DNA of 64,000 nucleotides, from positions 1,486,618 through 1,550,617 of the forward strand of contig RPFO01000084.1 in the NCBI GenBank assembly GCA_009746045.1, given 5' to 3'. The position numbers and the translations under genes were made by a program. This document shows, one piece after another, positions 52,801 through 61,929 of the stretch (positions are counted from its first letter, which is position 1; every line of letters starts with the position of its first letter). The DNA is from Mesostigma viride (lineage: Eukaryota; Streptophyta; Mesostigmatophyceae; Mesostigmatales; Mesostigmataceae). The notes beneath the pieces are model-generated. The model was given only the letters and a program-made list of their open reading frames with translations. It had not been told where the DNA came from and made no database searches.

Positions 52801-55800
52801 TGCTCATCGTGTTTGGCAAGCTGTTCCTCATGGGTATGTGCATGCTCATCGTGTTTGGCAAGCTGTTGCCTCATGGGTATGTGCATGCTCATCGTGTTTG
52901 GCAAGCTGTTCCTCATGGGTGTGTGCATGCTCATCGTGTTTGGCAAGCTGTTCCTCATGGGTGTGTGCATGCTCATCGTGTTTGGCAAGCTGTTGCCTCA
53001 TGGGTATGTGCATGCTCATCGTGTTTGGCAAGCTGTTGCCTCATGGGTGTGTGCATGCTCATCGTGTTTGGCAAGCTGTTGCCTCATGGGTATGTGCATG
53101 CTCATCGTGTTTGGCAAGCTGTTGCCTCATGGGTGTGTGCATGCTCATCGTGTTTGGCAAGCTGTTGCCTCATGGGTATGTGCATGCTCATCGTGTTTGG
53201 CAAGCTGTTGCCTCATGGGTGTGTGCATGCTCATCGTGTTTGGCAAGCTGTTGCCTCATGGGTATGTGCATGCTCATCGTGTTTGGCAAGCTGTTGCCTC
53301 ATGGGTATGTGCATGCTCATCGTGTTTGGCAAGCTGTTGCCTCATGGGTATGTGCATGCTCATCGTGTTTGGCAAGCTGTTCCTCATGGGTATGTGCATG
53401 CTCATCGTGTTTGGCAAGCTGTTGCCTCATGGGTATGTGCATGCTCATCGTGTTTGGCAAGCTGTTGCCTCATGGGTATGTGCATGCTCATCGTGTTTGG
53501 CAAGCTGTTCCTCATGGGTATGTGCATGCTCATCGTGTTTGGCAAGCTGTTGCCTCATGGGTATGTGCATGCTCATCGTGTTTGGCAAGCTGTTGCCTCA
53601 TGGGTGTGTGCATGCTCATCGTGTTTGGCAAGCTGTTGCCTCATGGGTGTGTGCATGCTCATCGTGTTTGGCAAGCTGTTGCCTCATGGGTGTGTGCATG
53701 CTCATCGTGTTTGGCAAGCTGTTGCCTCATGGGTATGTGCATGCTCATCGTGTTTGGCAAGCTGTTGCCTCATGGGTATGTGCATGCTCATCGTGTTTGG
53801 CAAGCTGTTGCCTCATGGGTATGTGCATGCTCATCGTGTTTGGCAAGCTGTTGCCTCATGGGTGTGTGCATGCTCATCGTGTTTGGCAAGCTGTTGCCTC
53901 ATGGGTGTGTGCATGCTCATCGTGTTTGGCAAGCTGTTCCTCATGGGTATGTGCACGCTCATCGTGTTTGGCAAGCTGTTGCCTCATGGGTGTGTGCATG
54001 CTCATCGTGTTTGGCAAGCTGTTGCCTCATGGGTATGTGCATGCTCATCGTGTTTGGCAAGCTGTTCCTCATGGGTATGTGCACGCTCATCGTGTCTGGC
54101 AAGCTGTTGCCTCATGGGTATGTGCACGCTCATCGTGTTTGGCAAGCTGTTCCTCATGGGTGTATGCATGCTCATCGTGTTTGGCAAGCTGTTGCCTCAT
54201 GGGTATGTGCACGCTCATCGTGTTTGGCAAGCTGTTCCTCATGGGTATGTGCACGCTCATCGTGTTTGGCAAGCTGTTCCTCATGGGTGTGTGCATGCTC
54301 ATCGTGTTTGGCAAGCTGTTGCCTCATGGGTGTGTGCATGCTCATCGTGTTTGGCAAGCTGTTGCCTCATGGGTGTGTGCATGCTCATCGTGTTTGGCAA
54401 GCTGTTGCCTCATGGGTGTGTGCATGCTCATCGTGTTTGGCAAGCTGTTCCTCATGGGTGTGTGCATGCTCATCGTGTTTGGCAAGCTGTTGCCTCATGG
54501 GTATGTGCACGCTCATCGTGTTTGGCAAGCTGTTGCCTTATGGGTGTGTGCACGCTCATCGTGTTTGGCAAGCTGTTCCTCATGGGTGTATGCATGCTCA
54601 TCGTGTTTGGCAAGCTGTTGCCTCATGGGTATGTGCATGCTCATCATGTTTGGCAAGCTGTTGCCTCATGGGTATGTGCATGCTCATCGTGTTTGGCAAG
54701 CTGTTCCTCATGGGTGTGTGCATGCTCATCGTGTTTGGCAAGCTGTTCCTCATGGGTATGTGCATGCTCATCGTGTTTGGCAAGCTGTTGCCTCATGGGT
54801 ATGTGCACGCTCATCGTGTTTGGCAAGCTGTTCCTCATGGGTGTGTGCATGCTCACCGTGTTTGGCAAGCTGTTCCTCATGGGTGTGTGCATGCTCATCG
54901 TGTTTGGCAAGCTGTTGCCTCATGGGTATGTGCATGCTCATCGTGTTTGGCAAGCTGTTGCCTCATGGGTGTGTGCATGCTCATCGTGTTTGGCAAGCTG
55001 TTGCCTCATGGGTATGTGCATGCTCATCGTGTTTGGCAAGCTGTTGCCTCATGGGTGTGTGCATGCTCATCATGTTTGGCAAGCTGTTCCTCATGGGTAT
55101 GTGCATGCTCATCGTGTTTGGCAAGCTGTTGCCTCATGGGTGTGTGCATGCTCATCGTGTTTGGCAAGCTGTTGCCTCATGGGTATGTGCATGCTCATCA
55201 TGTTTGGCAAGCTGTTGCCTCATGGGTATGTGCATGCTCATCATGTTTGGCAAGCTGTTGCCTCATGGGTATGTGCATGCTCATCGTGTTTGGCAAGCTG
55301 TTCCTCATGGGTATGTGCATGCTCATCGTGTTTGGCAAGCTGTTGCCTCATGGGTATGTGCACGCTCATCGTGTTTGGCAAGCTGTTGCCTCATGGGTAT
55401 GTGCATGCTCATCGTGTTTGGCAAGCTGTTCCTCATGGGTATGTGCACGCTCATCGTGTTTGGCAAGCTGTTGCCTCATGGGTATGTGCATGCTCATCGT
55501 GTTTGGCAAGCTGTTCCTCATGGGTGTGTGCATGCTCATCGTGTTTGGCAAGCTGTTGCCTCATGGGTGTGTGCATGCTCATCGTGTTTGGCAAGCTGTT
55601 CCTCATGGGTATGTGCACGCTCATCGTGTTTGGCAAGCTGTTGCCTCATGGGTGTGTGCATGCTCATCGTGTTTGGCAAGCTGTTCCTCATGGGTGTGTG
55701 CATGCTCATCATGTTTGGCAAGCTGTTGCCTCATGGGTATGTGCATGCTCATCGTGTTTGGCAAGCTGTTGCCTCATGGGTGTGTGCATGCTCATCGTGT

Positions 55801-55900
55801 TTGGCAAGCTGTTCCTCATGGGTATGTGCACGCTCATCGTGTTTGGCAAGCTGTTGCCTCATGGGTGTGTGCACGCTCATTGTGTTTGGCAATCTGTTCC
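37802..55900. repeat. 18-kb satellite array, 43-bp monomer
   Basis: About 420 tandem copies of a 43-base monomer (GCCTCATGGGTATGTGCATG then CTCATCGTGTTTGGCAAGCTGTT). Main variants: TATGTG/TGTGTG/TGTATG at one site, a 42-base form lacking the initial G, 41-base forms, GCACGCTC for GCATGCTC, and GTGTCTGG for GTGTTTGG. The monomer has no stop triplet in any plus-strand register and 43 leaves remainder 1 on division by three. All three plus frames therefore stay open for over 6,000 codons, each cycling through the same 43-residue peptide. I treat these as artefacts. The array probably lies in an intron of the GET1-like gene. Confidence 0.97.
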
Positions 55901-56941
55901 TTATTGCGGTTCCTAATATCTGTGCCTGATCGCTCAGGCTGCTTTCTTTTCAGCGCTTCACTTATGTTGCAGGTCTCATAGCCGTATCGTATCTTTTAAA
56001 ATAAATGTACTATCACAACAGTATTCCAGCTTTCCCAGCACCGTTTTTGCGACCGTGAATCGGGAGCTCTGTGTTCAGGGTTGCAGCGGATGCTAGCTTC
56101 AGCGGCGTGGCAACGCGGTCGCTAGCTGATTACTAGCGCATTGCTCCCGTTGGCCGATGCTGTGGGCACAAGGGTGCTGCGGGAAGGGGGGTGGGCCTCG
56201 CGTCTTTGCCTTGGCTAATTATTCAGGATTTCGTGTTTGCGACAGGAACGTCCTTGGGCAGTCCATCTTTCGTTTCGCACGGATGCTAGTGCTGGGGGCT
56301 CCGCACAGGAGCTCCGCCTGCTGTCTGCAGAGGGTTTGGGGCTTGGCAGCCCCCCAACGCGCTGCCACTGTCGTCAGCATCCGTGCAACCTTTAGTTGGA
56401 GCCCTAAATCTGTGTCGCAAAAAATGATGCTGGAAAATTACTGTCGCCTGGCAAAGGTAAAACCGCGGGGCCCTCTAGTTTTCTGGCAGCCATGGCCGAC
56501 AGTAACAAGAACTAGTGCACTAGGAGCCAGCTAGTTACCGAATTGTCACGCCGCCGAAACAGCACCTATGCAACCCTTACAGTGCCCTATTTCACTGTCG
56601 TGAAAATGATGAAAAAAAACGGGAATATCAATGAACATATCTCATCGCTGAAAATCATTTGCAGGAAACAGATCAGGAACACGGTCAGAGTGTGAGAAAG
56701 GAATAACTGTGTAGCCGGAAGGAGCTAGGCATTACGACGAGCCACTCGAAGCAGACAACAGCTCTTCCGGCCCGCCGGAGGGCCTTCAAGGCACGTCTAA
56801 ACCGTCTGGGCCACGGGGAAGCGGGCCCAGATGCAGCGAAACAACAAATCCGTGACTGTGTGGGTGAGCACAACAGGCAGGCGCTGTTGCCAGTTCGATG
56901 ACCAGGGCAGACCCAACTAGGGGGCATTCTGACCAGTGAGG
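55901..56941. other. No supported gene after the satellite
   Basis: Expected position for more GET1 exons, but no match was found in three frames. A 125-codon ORF (56,157-56,534) has no recognisable motif; MMLENYCRLAK followed by GTAAAA near 56,456 could be an exon end, unsupported otherwise. Confidence 0.35.
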
Positions 56942-57083
56942 AGTGGGGAGTGGGGAGTGGGGAGTGGGGAGTGGGGAGTGGGGAGTGGGGAGTGGGGAGT
57001 GGGGAGTGGGGAGTGGGGAGTGGGGAGTGGGGAGTGGGGAGTGGGGAGTGGGGAGTGGGGAGTGGGGAGTGGGGAGTGGGGGC
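56942..57083. repeat. 7-bp minisatellite (GGGGAGT)n
   Basis: About 20 uninterrupted copies of GGGGAGT. G-rich on the plus strand; all ORFs across it are artefacts. Confidence 0.95.
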
Positions 57084-57389
57084 TGTGGGGTAAAATTATT
57101 TTCGGGGACAGGCCTGCTGTGCAAACGATGCTAACGGTGCAGATAATTCTGGCTCTTTTGTCCTCCCCTCATCCCTTTAGTTAGTAAACGTGTTATACAG
57201 GAGGGATTACTGGCTGAACCCCAGCAAACACACGTTCTTTAGTAATTTTACAAAATGAATATGATAGTGTTAGGCATCACCAGGGCTTGCCAGGTGTGCC
57301 GGCCTTGGCGCTGGCGGATGTGTGTGTACCACTCTTGCTTGTCCATGGAGATAGGCCTTCTACCACATTGTGTGCGATTACGATGACAG

Positions 57390-57680
57390 CGGTTACTAAG
57401 GCAATCTAATAAGATTGAGACGTCTGATAAGCCGTACAATAAGGTTTGGTGGTATGCGCTGTGCCCCTTGTTCTGGGTCGTGACGTGCCCCTATTCGCAA
57501 CGCCTGTTGTTTTGGGTTGTGCTGGGGCCGCGTCGGTTCCCCCGACGGGGTCCCCCTGTTTGGCGCCACCACCACCCAGTGCGTAGCGCCGCGGCACGCG
57601 AGTGGAGCGCATCCGGCTGGAGGCTGGTGCTGCCGCTGCTGCGACTGTGCGCACGCACCTGCATCAAGGTGAGGGTTTAG
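57390..57680 (+). CDS. Possible hydrophobic coding exon
   Basis: After a GATGACAG acceptor-like site the frame reads RLLRQSNKIETSDKPYNKVW, then WYALCPLFWVV and a second hydrophobic part GWRLVLPLLRLCARTCIK, followed by a GTGAGG donor-like site or a TAG inside the TTTAGGG repeat (57,678-57,680). Length, two hydrophobic segments and position suit the missing GET1 C terminus, but the reading phase does not fit exon 3 directly and residue similarity is weak. It could equally be non-coding. Confidence 0.2.
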   Translation, partial: RLLRQSNKIETSDKPYNKVWWYALCPLFWVVTCPYSQRLLFWVVLGPRRFPRRGPPVWRHHHPVRSAAAREWSASGWRLVLPLLRLCARTCIKVRV

Positions 57681-57696
57681 GGTTTAGGGTTTAGGG
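57676..57696 (+). repeat. Interstitial telomere-type repeat (TTTAGGG)3
   Basis: Three exact TTTAGGG units, the telomere repeat of many plants and green algae, followed by GTCGGCATCAAGGTGAGG-type 20-base repeats to about 57,735. Too short to be a telomere end. Confidence 0.8.
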
Positions 57697-57964
57697 TCGG
57701 CATCAAGGTGAGGGTCGGCATCAAGGTGGGGGTCGAGAGGTCAGCCAGGGGTAGTAAGGGGGCAAGGGGTGAGGGGTGAGCTTGGGAAGCACAGGCATCA
57801 AGGTAAGGTTCGAGGGGTAGGGGCCAAGGAGTAAGGCACGAGGGGCAAGCGCAACCTTGCACGCATCTGCATCAACGTAAGGAGCAAAGGGGCAATATGG
57901 GCATGGTGCAAACTCACACGCACGTGCGTCAAGGGAAGGGGTGAGAGGTAGGAAGGGGTGAGGG

Positions 57965-58058
57965 GCGAGGGGCGAGGGGCAAGGGCAAGGGGCAAGGGGC
58001 AAGGGGCAAGGGGCAAGGGGCAAGGGGCAAGGGGCAAGGGGCAAGGGGCAAGGGGCAC
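57965..58058. repeat. 7-bp minisatellite (GGGGCAA)n
   Basis: GGGGCGA units then about 11 GGGGCAA units. The surrounding 57,700-58,080 consists of degenerate G-rich, CATCAAGG-containing repeats; no gene. Confidence 0.9.
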
Positions 58059-58140
58059 AGCCGCATGCACACGCATCAAGGGATGGGCATGCCTTCCTGT
58101 CCCAATGTGGCAACGCCCGCATCATGTGACAACCACAGGT

Positions 58141-58377
58141 AGTACAGCTATCGCTGTCTCTCGAGGGCCGTCTGCCTATGGAAACACTGGCTTCCTTCCT
58201 GGGGCCAATATGAGTTGATAGTACAGCTATCGCTGTCTCTCGAGGGCCGCCTGCCTATGGAATTACTGGCTTCCTTCCTGGGGTCAATATGCGTTGATAG
58301 TACAGCTATCGCTGTCTCTCGAGGGCCGCCTGCCTATGGAAACACTGGCTTCCTTGCTGGGGTCAACATGAGTTGAT
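58141..58377. repeat. 79-bp tandem triplicate
   Basis: Three copies start at 58,141, 58,220 and 58,299, each opening AGTACAGCTATCGCTGTCTC and ending near ATGAGTTGAT, with a few substitutions. No coding role seen. Confidence 0.9.
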
Positions 58378-59060
58378 ACGCTGTACTCATGCCGACGGCT
58401 TTGCAGGGCAGCACATGTTGGGGACCCAACGTGCTGGTTGGATTCCATTTTCCTGTCGTGGCGTTCCATCTGCAGACTGCATCGCAATTTGTGTCTTCCA
58501 GCGTGGGTTCTGCTTTCGCCCCTCGCCCTTTTCTCTCTTACCTCTTGCCGTGGCTTAATGGCGTCGAGGAGACCCCTGTCTGGAGCTGGTTTCTTTTTTG
58601 CCTTTTGTTTGGCTTGTGCTGGCTTGTGTTGTTGCCTTATGTTGGTTGGTGTTGCCACGTCACATCTTGTTGTTGTTGGCTTGTGTTACTTCTTGTCATG
58701 GCCCGTGTGATGGACGGTGCTGATATCTGCAGGGCGCCGCGTACAGCTGGCTGACGTCGACGCTGTGGGGCGTCCCTGTGGCATCCCTCCCCATCTGGAC
58801 CACCGCGCAGCCCTTGGGTGCGTTTGCAGCCCTTTGATTGTGGGGGTGATGTGAGAAGAAATTTGTTTGACGATAGATCTTGCACAGTGCACATTAGGAG
58901 CAACGCTGGGCATGGATGCCGTAGGTGGCATAGTGACGCGAGTGCTCCGGGAGAGATTTACATCCACAACATGCTGCTATAAAACACACCGGGCGGGGCA
59001 TAGATATTGTTAGAGCCGGAAATGAACGTGGATGCGGCCCCTTGTGCCCGCAGCAAGGAA
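58378..59060. other. No supported gene
   Basis: T/G-rich DNA with overlapping short ORFs; none has a recognisable motif. Confidence 0.35.
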
Positions 59061-59062
59061 GG

Positions 59063-59160
59063 GCACGGGGTGTTCTGCGCTTAAGGCATGGGGTGCTTTA
59101 AAGGCATGGCGTGCTCGAAAGTCATGGCGTGCTCTGAAGGCATGGCGTGCGCTAAAGGCC
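59063..59160. repeat. 18-bp minisatellite, copy 1
   Basis: Five diverged units of AAGGCATGGCGTGCTCTA. The same unit forms the longer array at 60,593-60,790. Confidence 0.8.
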
Positions 59161-60592
59161 GTTGGCAAGTACGGTACATGGGTCAATGCGCGGGGCCTGA
59201 AAATACGAGTATATACGTTTGGGCTCCAAAATACGTGTCCCCAAAACGTGACTGTTTTTTAAGGGTTGCAGCGCACCCATATGGAAAAAACTTTACCAGC
59301 ATGGATTGTGATGAACAAAGCTTGTCATTTCTAACTTAATCACACAATATAGCACGCTCGTGTATGACGTTGATGCGTATTGGCTGAGAACATTTTGTGT
59401 GCTTATTGGTTCACAACATCTGTACGTGCCCTGCATTTAATCCTATCTTAGGAACTCGGCAACCAGCAGCCTGGCAGCCATCTCGTCAGTGGGAACCAGC
59501 CATTTGGCGATCTGAAGCTAGCCATTGTGAAGAGGAGTCGACGATGAGGCAGCCGCAGGAAAAGTTCTTGTTGCAAAATGCGAAGAAATACGTACGTACT
59601 TCGTCACGGAAACCGGTTCATATATTTAGATTTCTGACTTGTTCTTTCGTTTTCACCTCGTCATCCCACTCACGGCCTTGAATTGGCTCGCCTGCGTACT
59701 GAAAATTGCGACGCTGGCCTGACTGCACCTCGACTCGCTATTTTGCAGCATACACCCTCCGCAGTGTTAGTATTACTAATTAATTTTGATTCTGGACGTA
59801 CAGCACCTACAAACGCTCAATAAAATAAGAAAATGAATTCCCGAGTGTCTGGTTTTAGCTACCAAACAAGCAAAGAAAGTGTAACTAAATATGCTTTGAC
59901 CATCAAAAGTGCTTGTTTCGAGGTAAAAAACAAAGAAAAATATAATATCTGGCTGACAAATGTGCTTTACTGGCGGTAACAACAGTGCTGCCGGCTGGGT
60001 TATACCAAACGAACAAAAATATTAAATCTCACAGCCAGTTCAACGGTTGTTCGGCAAACAAACAAACAAACCAGATATTAATTCACTGGATGGGCCATGT
60101 AGAACTTCCAACCAATAGAACGCTATTATCTGATTCCGAAGAGCCTTTCTGCTGAACTGAACAAAAAGTAACAATGTGGATGTGTAACAGCTAACATCAC
60201 ACCTTCACTACGTTGAATCGGTGACCTTGCGCGTCTAGTCTTGCACATGCTGACATAGTATGATAATAATGCATCACTGTTGGCTTTCGCACCAACCTAC
60301 GACCAATGTCTCTAATTATTCCTAGGCCCTGCCGAGCATTTTGTAAGGCTTGTGCTTGATGGAAAGAACTGTTCGCATCTAGTTCTAGTAAAAATTTCGA
60401 ACGGGGAGTGAACGCCGCGCCAAGACACCTGTCAGGACTTACAGGCACCACGCTGCCCGCTGGTACCCCCGCAAAATTTTTAAGTCCACTTTGCGTACCG
60501 TAAAAAATACGCGTTTTTTTCGTCGCGGCGTTTGGTACGCGTATTCCCGTACTTTTGCGGCTCTGTGCGGCGTATTTGCCATCCCGATGACT
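59161..60592. other. AT-rich intergenic DNA, no supported gene
   Basis: Short ORFs only. MRQPQEKFLLQNAKKY (59,543-59,590) followed by GTACGT could be a first exon, but nothing downstream supports it. Confidence 0.35.
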
Positions 60593-60790
60593 GAAGGCAT
60601 GGCGTGCCCGAAAGGCATGCCTTGCTCGAACGGCATGGTGTGCTCAAAAGGCATGGCGTGCTCAAAAGGCATGGCGTGCTCGAAAGGCATGGCGTGCTCG
60701 AATGGCATGGGGTGCTTTAAAGGCATGGCGTGCGCCAAAGGCATGGCGTGCTTGAAAGGCATGGCGGCACTGCTCGAAAGGCATGAAGTG
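60593..60790. repeat. 18-bp minisatellite, copy 2
   Basis: About 11 units of AAAGGCATGGCGTGCTCG with point variants. Open frames on both strands (KGMACS / HAMPFE peptides) come from its length of 18. Confidence 0.9.
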
Positions 60791-61121
60791 CTCTACGCTG
60801 ATCATGTCTTGGACCTGGTTGTCATGCCTGTCACGGGGCATGCCTTCATGGGGTGGGCTTCCACCGCCCCCATCTTGGGGCCCTGGACAATTGTGCGTCC
60901 CCCGGGTACTGGCAGGGACCTTGCGCCCACGTCCACTGTGCCGGTCCTTGCTTGCGGCGGGTGCTTGCGGTGGGTGCATTGGTTTGGAGCATGCTTGTGG
61001 GCTCTCTAGCGCCCTGGCATCTGGAAAGGGAAGGGAAGGCAGTCTCCGCGTCGTTCAGTCGGTTAATGTGACCCTAAGTTGCGACCCCATTTTGTTTCCC
61101 AAATTGGGTGCCATGCTGCTG
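60791..61121. other. No supported gene
   Basis: Unique sequence between the minisatellite and the inverted-repeat element; nothing recognised. Confidence 0.35.
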
Positions 61122-61572
61122 GGTGGTCCCACGGAGAATGGGGTAGTTTTTCGCAGAATTTGTGACAAAAAAAAAGCTGTTTTCGACTTTTTTCCGATTT
61201 TTTTTCCTGGCGATTTGAGAACGCCCACAAAATTTCGCACAATTTCGTGTGTTTTTCGCATGGTTTTCACACAATTTCACACGATTTTCCCCACAAGATT
61301 TTGCATAATTTTACACGAAGGGTCTAGCTGTAGAGAGACCCTTGAAAGTTTTCTCATGAATTCACGCATTTTTTACACGTCGTAATTTTTTACCATCGAT
61401 TTTTTTTGCATGAATTCACACTTTTTGGCCCGTTTTTGGTAAATTTCAGCAAGTTTTGCGCGATTTCGCACGATTGCCAATGGGTTTGCACGGTTGGCCA
61501 AAGAAAAGTTAAAAAGGCTTAAGTTCAGGTTTTTTTGTCACAAAAATCTACCCCATTCTTCGCGGTACCACC
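61122..61572. mobile_element. Second TIR element, related interior to 9.1 kb element
   Basis: The ends GGTGGTCCCACGGAGAATGG and, inverted, GGTGGTACCGCGAAGAATGG continue into GGGTAG…TTTTTG on both sides, then GTGACAAAAA. The interior is AT-rich with TTTCGCACAATTTCG-type repeats, a GAAGGGTC block and AATTTTTTACCATCGA, which parallels AATTTTTTACCGTCGA in the 9,125-9,638 element. CTG flanks both ends. No protein, so a non-autonomous element. Confidence 0.65.
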
Positions 61573-61866
61573 CTGCATCTATGTGGCTGCCGCGTCTCGG
61601 TGGCCGTGGCTCTTGTGCCTATGCCACCCGATGCACAGATGGCCTTGATGTGCATTTGTTTGTCAGGCGTTGGAACTCAAAGTGTGCATTACTTGCCATG
61701 TCCCCGGACTCGTGTGTGTGAACTCCTGTGGTTTTAATGTGCAGGCACCATCCTGGCATTTCCCCACGGGGCCGCGTGGCATGGAGGAGGCGCGGTGAGT
61801 GGCCGAGCATGTTAGTCATACAGGCATGGGGTCGGTCATTCAGTTCATAAGAATGTCTGGTTGTAT

Positions 61867-61929
61867 ATCAATGAGACAACCAGACCAATATACATAGATG
61901 TTGTATTGATCGCTGGTTGTCTCGTTGAT
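61867..61929. repeat. Inverted pair of Penelope 3'-end motifs
   Basis: ATCAATGAGACAACCAG (61,867-61,883) and CTGGTTGTCTCGTTGAT (61,913-61,929) are exact inverted copies 29 bases apart. The same motif ends the Penelope-like element at 21.5 kb. Confidence 0.75.

Noticed and set aside
37802-55900. CRISPR array
   Set aside because: The repeats are head-to-tail with no unique spacers, in a eukaryotic context.
37778-55981. Three overlapping plus-strand ORFs of more than 6,000 codons
   Set aside because: Products of a stop-free 43-base satellite; all three frames cycle through the same peptide, which is expected from repeat length, not from coding selection.
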